NCBI RefSeq assembly: GCF_035989885.1
Contig: NZ_CP108518.1
Span: 1,984,001 to 2,048,000 of the forward strand
Direction: 5' to 3'
DNA length: 64,000 bases
Origin: Streptomyces sp. NBC_01232
GTDB lineage: Bacteria; Actinomycetota; Actinomycetes; Streptomycetales; Streptomycetaceae
How positions within the stretch are numbered: the first letter of the stretch is position 1; every line of letters begins with the position of its first letter. The translations under genes and the position numbers were made by a program. This document shows, piece by piece, positions 17,001 through 27,062 of the stretch. Under the pieces are notes generated by a model that was not told the origin of the DNA, did not search any database, and saw only the letters and a program-made list of their open reading frames with translations.

Positions 17001-19199
17001 TCAGGGCAGGGGTGTGAGCTCGACGGGGAAGCCGTTGAGCACCGCCGTGCCGGAGAGCCGGTCCAGCCGGGAGCCGTCGAGCAGCTGGTTGACGTTGACG
17101 CCGGGCACCGCGGCGGCGACCGACAGCCGCGAGCCGGAGCGGTTGTGACCCCAGCCGTGCGGGAGGCTCACCACACCTCTGCGGACGGCGTCGGTGACCT
17201 CGACCGGCACCTCCAGGCTCCCGCCGTCGGCGGTGATCCTGGCCCGGCCTCCGTCGACGAGGCCCAGCCGGTCCGCGTCCTGCGGATGGACCTGAAGGGT
17301 GCAGCGGTTGGAACCTCCGGTGAGGGCCGGGACGTTGTGCAACCAGCTGTTGTTGGACCGCAGATGGCGGCGGCCCACGAGCACCAGGGCGGCGAGGCGG
17401 TCGGCGAGCGCCGCGCGCAGCCTGGGGAGTTCGGCCGCGATCGGGTCCGGGAGCAGCTCGATCCTGCCGCTGCGGGTCTTCAGCACGCCCGGGAGCCGGG
17501 GCCGCAGCGGGCCGAGGTCGATGCCGTGCGGCGCCTGCCGCAGATCGTCGAGGGTCAGGTCGTAGGGGCCCGTGCGCAGCATCAGGTCGAGCCGCCGCTC
17601 GGGTCCGGTGCGGCCGGTGAGCAGGCTGCTCAGCTGCTGCGGGTCACCGCCGTGCAGGGGTGAGTGGGGGTCGGCAACGGCCCGGGCCAGGCTGTCGGCG
17701 ACGACGCGCTCGTCGACGGCCTCGGGCGGTGCCCCGTGCAGTCCGGAAGCGGCGAGGATCAGGCGCGCGTGGATCTCGCACTCGTCCATGAGCCCCTCCT
17801 CTGGCGGGAGGGCCGCGGGCGAGTAGCGGGCCTGGTTGCGCACGGCGAACCCGTTGAAGGCGAAGTCGAAGTGGGCGCTGCGGGAGGGCGGCGGCGGTGG
17901 CAGGACGACGTGCGCGTGCCGTGAGGTCTCGTTCAGGTACGGGTCGACCGAGACCATGAAGTCGAGGCCGGCCAGTGCTCGGTCCAGCCGGTCGCCGTCG
18001 GGTGCGGACAGGACCGGGTTGGCGGCGATGGCGAGCAGTACCCGGATCCGCCCGTCACCCGGGGTCTCGATCTCCTCGGCGAGCGCGGCCATGGGCAACT
18101 CGCCCTTGACCTCGGGGTGGCCGGCCACCCGGCTCGACCAGCGGCCCAGGGCGAACCCTTTGCCCGGGCCCGCGGGCCGGGGCGCGGGGGCCGTCGCGGA
18201 GAGCGGGAAGAGGGCCCCGCCGGGCCGGTCGAGGTTGCCGGTCAGGACGTTCAGTACGTCGACCAGCCAGCTCGCGAGCGTGCCGAACTCGACGGTGCAG
18301 CTGCCGATCCGCGCGTAGACGGCGGCGGCGGGCGCGGCCGCGAGCTCGCGGGCGAGGGTGCGGATCTCGGCGGCCGTGAGGTCGCATGCGGGTGCGACGG
18401 CCTCAGGAGTGAAACTCCCGAGCGCGGCGCCGAGTTCCCCGATGCCCTCGCTGTGTTCCTCGAGCGCGCCGGGGGCCGCGAGCTTCTCCTCGATCAGGGT
18501 GTGCGCGAGGGCGGCGAGCAGCAGCGCGTCGCTGCCGGGCCTCGGCGCGAGGTGGCGGTCGGCGAGCGCGGCGGTGCGCGTACGGCGCGGGTCGACGACG
18601 ACGAGGGTGCCGCCGCGGGCCCGCAGGGCCTTGAGCCGGCCCGGGAAGTCGGGGGCGGTGCACAGGGAGCCGTTGGATTCCACCGGGTTGGCGCCCAGGA
18701 GCAGCAGGAAGTCGGTCCGGTCGAGGTCGGGGACGGGGATGGCGAAGGGGTCACCGAAGAGCAGTCCGCTGGACACGTGCTTGGGCATCTGGTCGAGGGT
18801 GCTGGCGGTGAAGAGGTTGCGGGTGCCGAGCGCTTTGAGGAGCAGGGGCGGGTAGAGGGCGCCGGCCATGGTGTGGACGTTCGGGTTGCCGAGGACGACG
18901 CCGACCGATTGGGGACCGTACTCCCGGACGACGGCGGGGACGGCGGCGGCGATGGCGTCGAACGCCTCCTCCCAGGTGGCCTCCCGCAGTCGGCCGTCGC
19001 GGCGGACGAGGGGGCTGCGCAACCGGTCGGGGTCCGAGTCGAGCGCTCCGAACGCGGCCCCCTTGGGGCAGATGAAGCCGCGGCTGAAGACGTCCTCGCG
19101 GTCACCGCGGGCGCCGGTGACCGCGCCGTCCGCGACGGTGAGGGTGAGGCCGCAGGTGGCTTCGCAGAGGGGACAGATGCGCAGGGCGGTGCGGGACAT
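17001..19199 (-). CDS. Molybdopterin-dependent oxidoreductase (formate dehydrogenase/nitrate reductase-like)
   Basis: The product is 732 residues. The N-terminal 4Fe-4S ligands are C9-x2-C12-x3-C16 and C44 (RGFICPKG). Molybdopterin-binding regions follow (LLGANPVESN, VDPRRTRTA) and a C-terminal dinucleotide-binding domain (LVDGGRARITADGG). The start at 19199 has GGAGGG ahead. There is no twin-arginine signal, so it is cytosolic. No electron-transfer subunit is encoded beside it. The substrate is unknown. It follows a TetR gene on the same strand, with TACCGACCGGTA between them. Confidence 0.9.
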   Translation of the reverse strand: MSRTALRICPLCEATCGLTLTVADGAVTGARGDREDVFSRGFICPKGAAFGALDSDPDRLRSPLVRRDGRLREATWEEAFDAIAAAVPAVVREYGPQSVGVVLGNPNVHTMAGALYPPLLLKALGTRNLFTASTLDQMPKHVSSGLLFGDPFAIPVPDLDRTDFLLLLGANPVESNGSLCTAPDFPGRLKALRARGGTLVVVDPRRTRTAALADRHLAPRPGSDALLLAALAHTLIEEKLAAPGALEEHSEGIGELGAALGSFTPEAVAPACDLTAAEIRTLARELAAAPAAAVYARIGSCTVEFGTLASWLVDVLNVLTGNLDRPGGALFPLSATAPAPRPAGPGKGFALGRWSSRVAGHPEVKGELPMAALAEEIETPGDGRIRVLLAIAANPVLSAPDGDRLDRALAGLDFMVSVDPYLNETSRHAHVVLPPPPPSRSAHFDFAFNGFAVRNQARYSPAALPPEEGLMDECEIHARLILAASGLHGAPPEAVDERVVADSLARAVADPHSPLHGGDPQQLSSLLTGRTGPERRLDLMLRTGPYDLTLDDLRQAPHGIDLGPLRPRLPGVLKTRSGRIELLPDPIAAELPRLRAALADRLAALVLVGRRHLRSNNSWLHNVPALTGGSNRCTLQVHPQDADRLGLVDGGRARITADGGSLEVPVEVTDAVRRGVVSLPHGWGHNRSGSRLSVAAAVPGVNVNQLLDGSRLDRLSGTAVLNGFPVELTPLP

Positions 19200-19252
19200 G
19201 AGCCCTCCAGGGGCGGCGGTCTGCGGCACGGGCACGCGGGCTGCATCGAGCA

Positions 19253-19264
19253 TACCGACCGGTA
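19253..19264. promoter_or_regulatory. TACCG-AC-CGGTA inverted repeat before the molybdopterin oxidoreductase
   Basis: It is located 54 bases before the oxidoreductase start. It is 11/12 identical to the reverse complement of 4397-4408, so one TetR may bind both. Confidence 0.4.
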
Positions 19265-19359
19265 CGCATGGATGGGAGGGGTGTGCGGGACCGAGTGGGT
19301 ACGAGCCGGCGCGGCACCGCCCGGCTGCGGTTGCGGCTGCGGAACCGGCCGGGGGACGG

Positions 19360-19450
19360 GGGCCGGGGATGGAACCGGGACCGAGGCAGGGGCGGGAACC
19401 GGGATCGAGACCGGGGCCGGGGCGGGAACCGGGATCGAGACCGGGAGCGC
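19360..19450. repeat. 30-bp tandem repeat between TetR and oxidoreductase genes
   Basis: Two 30-base units (19391-19420 and 19421-19450), each starting GGCGGGAACCGGGATCGAGA, match in about 27 positions. A more diverged unit precedes them. The gap 19265-19475 holds no gene that I can support. Confidence 0.75.
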
Positions 19451-19475
19451 GACCCGGGATCGGGACGAGTGGGGA

Positions 19476-20099
19476 TCAGCCCAGCACGCGGGCGAGGTAG
19501 GCGTGCATCATCGCGCGAGTCTCGGCGACGATGCCGGGATCCCCGGCCGGATCGGCGCGGAAGGCGAGTTGTATCAGCGCGTCGGTGGCCTCGACGGCGA
19601 CGAGCACGGCCCGTTCGAGGGTGGCGTCGGGGGTCAGGCCCAGGTGCGCGGAGAGCAGCTCGGTCAGACGGTCGGCAACCTGGTGGTTGGGGTCCGCCTC
19701 GGGCCCCTCGGCCGGCGGCGCGGGCACACCGAAGTCGACGAGGGCGAAGCCGGGAACGCTGCGCTTCATGGCCAGGTATTCGTCGAGTACCGCGTCCACG
19801 ACGGGCCGCCAGTCGGTGGCCGGGAGGTCGGCGAGCCGGTCCGCGATGCCGTCGACGTAGCGGTCCAGGTTGCGGTGGGCGAGGGCGATGGCCATGGCCC
19901 GCTTGTTGCCGAAGAAGCGGTAGACCGAGCCGATCGGCACGCTGGCGCGCAGGGCCACGGCGCGGGTGCTGAGGTTCTCGTACCCCGTCTCGTCCAGCAG
20001 GTCGGCGCAGGCGTCGAGGATCCGGGCGAGCCGGTCGGCGCTGCGCTGCTGGATCGGCGTACGGCGCAGGGAGTGGGCGGGAGGCACGGGGTCCATCAT
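19476..20099 (-). CDS. TetR family regulator
   Basis: The product is 207 residues. The helix-turn-helix is at about residues 25-70 (LSTRAVALRASVPIGSVYRF). The C-terminal domain includes DEYLAMKRSVPGFALVDFG, typical of a common Streptomyces TetR subgroup. It is upstream of and co-oriented with the molybdopterin oxidoreductase, which it may control. The ligand is unknown. Confidence 0.88.
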   Translation of the reverse strand: MMDPVPPAHSLRRTPIQQRSADRLARILDACADLLDETGYENLSTRAVALRASVPIGSVYRFFGNKRAMAIALAHRNLDRYVDGIADRLADLPATDWRPVVDAVLDEYLAMKRSVPGFALVDFGVPAPPAEGPEADPNHQVADRLTELLSAHLGLTPDATLERAVLVAVEATDALIQLAFRADPAGDPGIVAETRAMMHAYLARVLG

Positions 20100-20131
20100 G
20101 CCGCTCCTCGCTTCTCGGTTCGGTGGGGGCC

Positions 20132-21496
20132 TCAGTTCAGCAGAAGACTGAGCCCTCCGACTGTGTAAGTGATCATCAGCGCCAGCAGCGGCAGCTGCCC
20201 GGCCACCGCTCTGGCGGGCGGGAAGAGGCGTACGGAACGGTCGTGGGCGGCGACGACGCCGAGCACGTGACCGGTGACGACGGCGATGACCTGGAGGGCC
20301 GCGAGGCCGCCGGGACCCAGTGGCGGCACGGGTTCTGGGGCGTTGTCAGTGCCGAGTGCCATGCTTACTGTGCGTGGTCCTTCGACTACCAGGAGGGAGA
20401 AGTAGTGGGCGATGAGATAGCCGAGCGCGATCGGTACGAGTGAGTGCGCGAAGGCGGTCAGGGGGCCTGGGTGCGGGCCGCTGACGAGGCGGGTGGCCGC
20501 CGCGCAGAGGCAGTAGAGGGTGGCGACAAGGGCGATGGAGGCGAGCAGTCCGAGTGTGGCCGTGGGGGTGCGGCCCAGGGGGGAGGTCTGGAGGACGTTG
20601 ATCCACGAGGGGTTGTCGGAGAAGCCGTCGTAGGCGGTGGACCCGAGGAGGACGCAGACGGTGGCGACGAGTCCGGGCCGCTCGGGTGTCGCGTCGAGTC
20701 CGTGGAAGGGGTTACGGAGAACGAGGCGGCCGTCGCTGCGACGGCCGAGGGGGGAGAGCCGGGCCAGGAGGTCGGAGTACGCCTCGAAGGCGTCGCCGTC
20801 GTCGAACCAGCGCTCGCCGAAGCGGGCGGCGAGCAGCAGTTGGGCGGTGGCGTAGGTGGTGATGGCGATCAGGAGGGTGGTGGTGGATGCGGAATCGGGA
20901 GCGACGAGTTCGAGCCATGTGAAGCCGAACAGGCCGGCGGCGGCCGGCCACTGGCCGAGCCGGGCGGGGAGGGGGCGGCCGGGGCCGCGGCGACGCAGGG
21001 CCCGGGAGAGCAGGCGGTGCAGGGTGCGGAGCGGGTTGAGCAGGCGCCAGACGGGGCCGAGGAGGAGGGAGGCGGGGACGAGTCCGACCCAGAGGAGGAC
21101 GTAGACGGCACCGGGAGCGGGGTTGTGCGCGGGGTCGTCGGGACCGAGGAGGAGGTGGAGCAGGACGGCGAGCGCGGCGGCGAGCCCCAGCTCGCGCAGG
21201 GCGGTCCGGGTGGCGGGCGCGTCGGCCACCCGCTGGAGGGCGGCGGGCAGGGCGAGGCCCGAGCGCTCTCCACGGAAGCGGGAGGTGGACCAGAGCAGGC
21301 CGAGTGCGAGAAAGGAGACGAACAGTGCGGCGAAGGCACCGGCGAAGGCGTAGAAGGGAGAGATCGGCAGATCGTGCTGGGACCCGATCCCGTGCGCGAG
21401 CGAGGTGAGCGGATCGGCCGGGTGAAGGACCACGCCCTGGCCGTGGCCAGCATCGCCGGCGCCCGGGGCGGAGCCCGACCCGAGGGGGCTCACCAT
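20132..21496 (-). CDS. Polytopic membrane protein of an envelope cluster
   Basis: The product is about 454 residues with ten or so hydrophobic helices, for example [20 protein letters not shown] and [19 protein letters not shown]. The start ATG 21496 overlaps the preceding Pro/Ala-rich gene stop (ATGGTGA); a GTG start closer to the first helix is also possible. No recognised transporter family. It is the last gene of a minus-strand cluster with a secreted beta-helix protein and a cupredoxin-like lipoprotein, so an exported-metal or cell-surface role is possible, but this is only contextual. Confidence 0.75.
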   Translation of the reverse strand: MVSPLGSGSAPGAGDAGHGQGVVLHPADPLTSLAHGIGSQHDLPISPFYAFAGAFAALFVSFLALGLLWSTSRFRGERSGLALPAALQRVADAPATRTALRELGLAAALAVLLHLLLGPDDPAHNPAPGAVYVLLWVGLVPASLLLGPVWRLLNPLRTLHRLLSRALRRRGPGRPLPARLGQWPAAAGLFGFTWLELVAPDSASTTTLLIAITTYATAQLLLAARFGERWFDDGDAFEAYSDLLARLSPLGRRSDGRLVLRNPFHGLDATPERPGLVATVCVLLGSTAYDGFSDNPSWINVLQTSPLGRTPTATLGLLASIALVATLYCLCAAATRLVSGPHPGPLTAFAHSLVPIALGYLIAHYFSLLVVEGPRTVSMALGTDNAPEPVPPLGPGGLAALQVIAVVTGHVLGVVAAHDRSVRLFPPARAVAGQLPLLALMITYTVGGLSLLLN

Positions 21497-22155
21497 CGGC
21501 CCGCCCGGGGCGGTGTCCAGCCGACGCCGCGGCGAGGCATCCCGGACTCGGGCCCGAGTCCGGGCGGCCGGACCGGGGCGACGCGCGGGACCGCCGCCAC
21601 CGGGAGACCGGGCCGGGGTGCGGGCCCGGGTACGGGTACGGGACGCTGCGCGGAACCGGGCGCGGGTCGGCGCACAGGCCGGACCACGGGCCCCGACTCG
21701 GGCGCGGGCGCGGGCGCGGGTGAGGACGCATACCCGAACCCGGCCGCGAACCCGGACCCGGGCGCGGGCGCGGGCGCGGACCCGGGCACGGGCGCGGGCA
21801 CGGGCACGGGCGCGGGCACGGGCGCGGGCGCGGGCGCGGGCACAGGCCCGGGTGCGGACACAGACCCGGGTGCGGGCACAGACCCGGGTGCGGGCACAGG
21901 CCCGGGTGCGGGCACAGGCCCGGGTGCGGGCACAGGCCCGGGTGCGGACCCGGGACATGACCCGTGCCCCGGCCGGGGCGCGGGCTCGCGGGCAGGCCTC
22001 GACGCGGACCCGGACACAGGCCGGGGCACGGGTTCGTGCGCAGGCCGGGACGCAGACCCGGGCACGGGCCGGGGCACGGGCTCCCGTTCAGGCCGGCGTG
22101 CCGGGACGGGGGCAGGCCGGTATGCCGGAGCGGGGGTGGGGCTGGGGCGGGTCAT
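21490..22155 (-). CDS. Pro/Ala-rich low-complexity repeat protein, coupled at both ends
   Basis: The product is 221 residues, mostly Pro, Ala, Gly, Val and Arg. A hexapeptide GPVPAP recurs, encoded by 18-bp DNA repeats (21850-21939). There is no signal peptide and no domain. The evidence that it is real is positional: its ATG overlaps the upstream stop (ATGA at 22152-22155) and its TGA overlaps the start of the downstream membrane protein gene (ATGGTGA). Alternatively it is an open frame kept by repeat expansion, with ribosomes merely passing through. No function can be assigned. Confidence 0.5.
   Translation of the reverse strand: MTRPSPTPAPAYRPAPVPARRPEREPVPRPVPGSASRPAHEPVPRPVSGSASRPAREPAPRPGHGSCPGSAPGPVPAPGPVPAPGPVPAPGSVPAPGSVSAPGPVPAPAPAPVPAPVPVPAPVPGSAPAPAPGSGFAAGFGYASSPAPAPAPESGPVVRPVRRPAPGSAQRPVPVPGPAPRPGLPVAAVPRVAPVRPPGLGPESGMPRRGVGWTPPRAGRW
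21850..21939. repeat. Five tandem 18-bp units
   Basis: The unit GGGTGCGGGCACAGGCCC, with one or two substitutions in the first copies, runs five times. Related GC-rich degenerate repeats extend from about 21690 to 22110. On the minus strand each unit reads GPVPAP. Confidence 0.9.
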
Positions 22156-23180
22156 CGGACGAGGAGTTGGGTCAGGACGAGGCTGGACTCGTGGGTCTCG
22201 ACCTCGAAGAGGCCCGTGCGGTCGGCCGTCAGGATCAGGGTGGCCTCCTGGCCTGCCGGCAGGGCGAGTTCCTTGTCGTAGCCGTGGACGTGCAGCGTGT
22301 CCGCGCGGTCGCTGGTGACGCGCAGGGCCACACGCTCTCCGCGCCGCAGCTCGGTGCGGGCGGGGGCAGGGCTGACCTTGCCGTCCCGGACGGTGATGGT
22401 GACCGTCCGGTCGGCCTGCTCCGGTGCCGCGCTCTGGCTCGGTGCACCACCGTGGCCGTGTCCGCCGGGCTGGCCGGCGGCGGAGGGGGTGAGCTGGGCC
22501 GTGCCCTCGACCGGCTTGCCGGAGACCGCCCAGGCGGTGTGGTCGTCCGCGTAGAGACGGACGGTCAGGGTGTGCGCGCCCTCGGGTACCTGCGCCGCGG
22601 GCAGGTGGAACCAGGGGCCGTACAGCCGGGCCAGCTTCCGTCCGTCGAGCTCCAAGTGGGCGTGGCCCGCGCCCGGAAGGGCGGCGCCGCCGGTGCTGTC
22701 GGGGGTGAAGCGGTAGTTCTTCACCCCCAGTTGGAGGTTCCAGCCGTCCTCGGAGTCGGGGCGGACGGTCAGCTGGACCTCCGGCGCGCCCTGGGCCGGG
22801 ACCTCGCGGAGCCGGTGGCCGACGGCGTCGGTCGCGGTGAGCAGGGTGCCCACGTCACCCGAGGCCTGCTCGTGGCTGGTGCCGGGCTTGTGGTGGGTGG
22901 TGGCCCGCCCGCCGCAGCCCGTCACCGCCCCGCCCGCCAGGAGCAGGGCGAGGGCGAGGAGGGCCGCGGCGCGGGCGGTCCGGCCGAGCCTGCGGGCCGC
23001 GCGGGGCGGCGTACCGCAAGCGTCGCACCGGCTGTCCTCGTAGGACCGGTCGCTCTCGTAGGACCGACTGCCCTCGTGGGACAGGTCGTCCTCTCCGGGC
23101 CGGTTGGCGAAGCAGGGCCGGTTGTCATCGGCGAGCCGGTCGTCGTCGGCCGGTCGGTCGCCGTCGGGCCTTGGGGTCAC
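22152..23180 (-). CDS. Cupredoxin-like lipoprotein or membrane-anchored protein
   Basis: The product is 342 residues from GTG 23180, with AGGAGG seven bases ahead. About 60 polar residues precede a hydrophobic segment ending in a lipobox (AVTGC, about residue 85), an unusually long lead for a lipoprotein. A His-containing beta domain (HLELDGRKLARLYGPWFHL) comes next. The C-terminal 85 residues look like a cupredoxin fold (LHVHGYDKELALPAG ... FEVETHESS). Copper or other metal binding outside the membrane is likely by fold, not proven. Its stop overlaps the start of the Pro/Ala-rich gene. Confidence 0.72.
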   Translation of the reverse strand: MTPRPDGDRPADDDRLADDNRPCFANRPGEDDLSHEGSRSYESDRSYEDSRCDACGTPPRAARRLGRTARAAALLALALLLAGGAVTGCGGRATTHHKPGTSHEQASGDVGTLLTATDAVGHRLREVPAQGAPEVQLTVRPDSEDGWNLQLGVKNYRFTPDSTGGAALPGAGHAHLELDGRKLARLYGPWFHLPAAQVPEGAHTLTVRLYADDHTAWAVSGKPVEGTAQLTPSAAGQPGGHGHGGAPSQSAAPEQADRTVTITVRDGKVSPAPARTELRRGERVALRVTSDRADTLHVHGYDKELALPAGQEATLILTADRTGLFEVETHESSLVLTQLLVR

Positions 23181-23218
23181 GGCTGGCCTCCTCGGGCCGG
23201 GGCGGGCCTGGGCGGGGG

Positions 23219-25357
23219 TCACGGCGTGGGGTCCTGGGCCGCCGGGGGCTCGGGGGCCGCCGCGCGCAGGGTCGGGGCGGGGCCTGCCGGGACCGGGGCG
23301 CGGTCGCCCGCGGGGTCCTCGCCCGGGCCGGCCGGGTGGGCCGGGGTGCCGGGGCGGGCCGAGGCCACCACCGCCCACAGGACCCAGACCACGGCGACCA
23401 GGGCCCGTACCCAGGCGGGGCTCAGGGGGGTCCAGGGGATCATCAGGACGGCCTTGTCGAAGGCGTCCAGCAGGGTGAGCCCGGCCAGCAGCAGGGTCAG
23501 GCGGGCCAGCCAGGGGCGGTCGGCGCGCAGGACCAGGCCGGCGCCGGTCCACCACAGGCCGAGCAGGAGGAGGGCGAGCGCCGGGACGAAGGTGGCGGTC
23601 AGGGGCATGGTGGAGCCGGCCACGTCCAGGGCCAGGCCCGCGAGCCCGGCAAGGGTGGCGGCCGTGCCCAGACGGGAGCCGCGCAGGCGGCGCCACCACA
23701 GGACTCCGCCGACCAGGAGCAGTACCGCCGCCACGGCGAGCGCGAGCTGGGTCTCCACCCGCTCCAGGCCGCGCGAGCCGTACCAGTCGCAGCCGGCCGG
23801 GAGTTTGCGCGCCTGGACGTTGTAGTCGGCGCAGACGAGGAGCTGGACCAGCTTGACCGGTTCACCGACCAGGCGGGCGGACGCCCCGGAGACGGCGCCG
23901 CGGCGCTCACCGCACTGCGGGACCGTGCCCGGGGTGGAGCCGTCGGGTCCGTCCTGCCAGCAGTTGCCGCGCCCCTGGCCGTCCCACCACACGTCCATGC
24001 CGTTGGGGCGGGCGGCACCGGACTTGTCCTTGCCCATGACGTTTCCGGCGTAGCGGTTGTGGTGGGAGGTGTCCGTCTGCTTCGACCACGCCTCTTCGCC
24101 GCGGATGAAGGCGGGCACCGCGCTGAGGAAGAAGCCCGCGCGCTGGTGGCCGTACACCCAGTTGCCCTCGTAGAGGTTCCAGTTGCCGCCCGCGGTGATG
24201 ATTCCGGTGCCCGGCGGCATGGAGATCTGCGGGCAGACGACGCCGCGTTCGTAGCCGCGCTCGATCGGCGGCTTGGCGCAGGTGCCGTCGGCGACGTGGC
24301 GGTAGTAGTCCTGGTTGTTGTCGTGGATCAGGTTCCGCTCGAACTTGGCGTGGTTCTGCGGGAGTCCGGGGTGTCCGGGGAAGGCGCTGTCCATCGAGGC
24401 GCCGCCCATGTTCTGGTCGAACTCGTTGTCGTGCACCCACACCGAGTCGCCCGCGGTGCCGGAGTACCCGACCATGTTGTGGTGGCTGCGGCAGCCGGTG
24501 ATCTCGATGGAGTAGCGGGGGACCTCGTAGCCGCGGCCGTCGTTGATGTTCGAGGCGCTGCCCGGATAGATGCCGGAGTCGCCGTTCCCGTACGACTCGC
24601 AGTTCTTGTAGAGCCCGTGGTCGCTGGCGAAGGTCAGGAAGCCGTACTCGTCGTTCCAGCGGGTCAGCACGTCGTCGATGACGAAGCCGTCGCCCGCGAG
24701 CACGTACAGCGAGTTGAAGGTGGTGCGCTGGGCGGTGAAGTTGCGGAAGTAGATGCCGTTGGACTTGTCGGCGCGGATGGCGTTCAGCTTCTGGTACTTG
24801 GCGTCGACGACCACGTCGAGGCGGGACGCGCCCGTGCCCTCGATCTGCAGGTTCGTCTTGCCGAGGATCGCGACGAGGTTCTGGTTGTGCCGGCACTGCA
24901 CCTGCTGCTCGTAGGACAGGATCTGGTAGCCGAGCGAGGACTCGGGGGCCTTGAGCGCCGCGCACTCCCCCGTCGGCTTGGGCAGCGAGGGCTCCTCCTC
25001 GTAGAGGCCGGGGAGGATCGCGATGTTCATGCCGGGCCGGTCGACGGCGTCGACGGCCTCCTGCAGGTGCCGGTAGCCGCTCTTCTCGCACCGCTCGTAG
25101 AGGGCGAGGTTGCGCTGCCTGAGCTCTTCGGGGAAGGCGGATATCCGGCGCTCGAAGGCGGGCCGGTCGGTCTTGCAGACGATCAGGTCGGGCTCCGCCG
25201 TGCGGTACTCGGGTACCGATCCGGAGCCGTCGGGAAGGGTGATCGGGCGCTCCTCGTGCGCGCTCGCGGCGGGCGCGGCGACGAGGAGTGACAGGAGGGC
25301 GAGGAGGGCGGCGAGGAGCGCCGCCGGCACGGCAGGGAACCTGCGGGTCCACGACAT
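23219..25357 (-). CDS. Secreted right-handed beta-helix protein with C-terminal membrane domain
   Basis: The product is 712 residues. A Sec signal peptide ends near residue 33 (AAPAASA). A parallel beta-helix region (about 90-450) shows repeated N-rich turns such as [10 protein letters not shown] and [13 protein letters not shown]. Paired cysteines suggest an oxidised extracellular domain. The C-terminal part (about 535-660) has four to five membrane helices followed by a Pro/Ala-rich tail. Beta-helix proteins often bind or cleave polysaccharides, but no lyase residues can be named. It is the first gene of the four-gene cluster. Confidence 0.82.
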   Translation of the reverse strand: MSWTRRFPAVPAALLAALLALLSLLVAAPAASAHEERPITLPDGSGSVPEYRTAEPDLIVCKTDRPAFERRISAFPEELRQRNLALYERCEKSGYRHLQEAVDAVDRPGMNIAILPGLYEEEPSLPKPTGECAALKAPESSLGYQILSYEQQVQCRHNQNLVAILGKTNLQIEGTGASRLDVVVDAKYQKLNAIRADKSNGIYFRNFTAQRTTFNSLYVLAGDGFVIDDVLTRWNDEYGFLTFASDHGLYKNCESYGNGDSGIYPGSASNINDGRGYEVPRYSIEITGCRSHHNMVGYSGTAGDSVWVHDNEFDQNMGGASMDSAFPGHPGLPQNHAKFERNLIHDNNQDYYRHVADGTCAKPPIERGYERGVVCPQISMPPGTGIITAGGNWNLYEGNWVYGHQRAGFFLSAVPAFIRGEEAWSKQTDTSHHNRYAGNVMGKDKSGAARPNGMDVWWDGQGRGNCWQDGPDGSTPGTVPQCGERRGAVSGASARLVGEPVKLVQLLVCADYNVQARKLPAGCDWYGSRGLERVETQLALAVAAVLLLVGGVLWWRRLRGSRLGTAATLAGLAGLALDVAGSTMPLTATFVPALALLLLGLWWTGAGLVLRADRPWLARLTLLLAGLTLLDAFDKAVLMIPWTPLSPAWVRALVAVVWVLWAVVASARPGTPAHPAGPGEDPAGDRAPVPAGPAPTLRAAAPEPPAAQDPTP

Positions 25358-25619
25358 GCGCGTGAGAGTAGAGCAATGTTCATCTTTTGGGATCCCCCTC
25401 GACCGAATCCGTGTTCCCGCCCGTCGGCGTGCCCGCTCTCACCGCCCGACCTTTCCCGACTTTCCCGCCCATCCAGCACCCATCAGGCACCCATCCGGCA
25501 CCCACCCGCCGATCACCTGCCGCTCACCTGCCGCCCGTCCGGCGCCCATCTGCCGCTCGTCCGCCACCCGCCCGCCGCCCTTCCGCGGCCCGCCGGCCCG
25601 GCCGGCCCCCGGTTCACCG
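25358..25619. other. Gene-free stretch with C-rich degenerate repeats
   Basis: This is the divergent gap between the beta-helix gene and hmgA. From about 25440 to 25600 it contains degenerate repeats of CACCCATC and CCGCTCACCTGC type. No open frame with coding character is seen. Confidence 0.6.
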
Positions 25620-25663
25620 TTGACGTGCGGGCCGCGGAATCCTACTGTCGACCATAGGATTCC
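25620..25663 (+). promoter_or_regulatory. hmgA promoter with overlapping perfect operator
   Basis: A -35 box TTGACG (25620-25625) is 17 bases from a -10 box TACTGT (25643-25648). A perfect inverted repeat GGAATCCTA (25636-25644) / TAGGATTCC (25655-25663) with a 10-base spacer covers the -10 box. A bound protein would block transcription. The GntR gene after hmgA is the nearest candidate repressor. Confidence 0.65.
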
Positions 25664-25685
25664 TTCGACGGAGCGGGAGCAGCAC

Positions 25686-26999
25686 ATGAGCGAGCAGGCC
25701 AGGAAGACGGCAGAGGCACTGGAGTACCTCACCGGCTTCGGCAACGAGCACAGCTCGGAGGCCGTCCCCGGCGCGCTGCCGATCGGCCGGAACTCGCCGC
25801 AGCGCGCCCCCCTGGGCCTCTACGCCGAGCAGCTCAGCGGCAGCGCCTTCACCGAGCCCCGCACCCACAACCGCCGCTCGTGGCTCTACCGGATCCGCCC
25901 CTCGGCCGCCCACCCGCCCTTCACCCGGATCGACAACGGGGCCCTGCGCTCCGCGCCCTTCACCGAGGCCGTCCCGGACCCCAACCGGCTCCGCTGGAAC
26001 CCGCTGCCCGCCCCGGCTCCCGGCACCGATTTCCTCTCCGGCCTGTGGACCCTCGGCGGCAACGGCGACGCCGCCCAGCGCGCCGGCATGGCCATCCACC
26101 TCTACGCCGCCAACGCCGACATGACCGACCGGGTGTTCAGCGACTCCGACGGCGAGCTGCTGATCGTCCCCGAGCGCGGCGGGCTGCTCCTGCGCACCGA
26201 GCTGGGTCTGCTCGCCGCCCGCCCGGGCGACATGGCCCTCATCCCCCGCGGCGTCCGCTTCCGCGTCGAGCTGCTGGACGCCGACGCCCGCGGCTATGTC
26301 TGCGAGAACTACGGCCAGCCCTTCGAGCTGCCGAACCTGGGCCCGATCGGCGCCAACGGCCTCGCCGCCGCGCGGGACTTCCAGGCCCCCGTGGCCGCGT
26401 ACGAGGACGTCGAGCGCCCGACCGAGGTGATCAACAAGTTCTGCGGCAACCTCTGGTCGGCGACCTACGACCACTCCCCGCTCGACGTCGTCGCCTGGCA
26501 CGGCAGCAACGTCCCGTACGTCTACGACATGCGCCGCTTCAACGTCCTGGGCTCGATCAGCTACGACCACCCCGACCCGTCGATCTTCACGGTCCTGACC
26601 TCGCCCTCCGACACCCCGGGCCTGGCGGGCGTCGACTTCGTGGTCTTCGCCCCGCGCTGGCTGGTCGGCGAGGACACCTTCCGCCCGCCGTACTTCCACC
26701 GCAACGTGATGAGCGAGTACATGGGTCTCATCGAGGGTGCCTACGACGCCAAGGCCGAGGGCTTCGTCCCCGGCGGCGGCTCGCTGCACAACATGATGTC
26801 CGCACACGGTCCCGACCACGAGACCTTCGACCGGGCGAGCGCCGCCGAGCTGAAGCCGCAGAAGATCGACGACGGCCTGGCCTTCATGTTCGAGACCCGC
26901 TGGCCGATCACCGCCACTGCGCAGGCGGCCGGCGCGGATCACCTCCAGCGCGGCTACGACGACGTGTGGCAGGGTCTGCAGCGCCACTTCCGCGCCTGA
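25686..26999 (+). CDS. hmgA: Homogentisate 1,2-dioxygenase
   Basis: The product is 437 residues, the normal length for the family. It opens the aromatic ring of homogentisate to maleylacetoacetate using Fe(II) and O2 in tyrosine and phenylalanine catabolism. The metal-site segment [15 protein letters not shown] is at about residues 337-351, matching the His and Glu ligands of characterised enzymes. [10 protein letters not shown] and [11 protein letters not shown] are family signatures at the N-terminus. GGGAG is six bases before ATG 25686. A GntR regulator follows; the other pathway genes are not in the window. Confidence 0.97.
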   Translation: MSEQARKTAEALEYLTGFGNEHSSEAVPGALPIGRNSPQRAPLGLYAEQLSGSAFTEPRTHNRRSWLYRIRPSAAHPPFTRIDNGALRSAPFTEAVPDPNRLRWNPLPAPAPGTDFLSGLWTLGGNGDAAQRAGMAIHLYAANADMTDRVFSDSDGELLIVPERGGLLLRTELGLLAARPGDMALIPRGVRFRVELLDADARGYVCENYGQPFELPNLGPIGANGLAAARDFQAPVAAYEDVERPTEVINKFCGNLWSATYDHSPLDVVAWHGSNVPYVYDMRRFNVLGSISYDHPDPSIFTVLTSPSDTPGLAGVDFVVFAPRWLVGEDTFRPPYFHRNVMSEYMGLIEGAYDAKAEGFVPGGGSLHNMMSAHGPDHETFDRASAAELKPQKIDDGLAFMFETRWPITATAQAAGADHLQRGYDDVWQGLQRHFRA

Positions 27000-27062
27000 C
27001 CTGCACTGCATACCCTGCATGCGCCGCACGTCCCCCCTGTCCAGCCGTTCGGAGATCCAGCC

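Noticed and set aside
19265..19475. Short plus-strand frames over the 30-bp repeats
   Set aside because: They are Gly/Arg-rich translations of the repeats with no ribosome site.
21690..22110. CRISPR-like repeat array
   Set aside because: Units are contiguous 18-bp minisatellite repeats without unique spacers and no cas genes are present.
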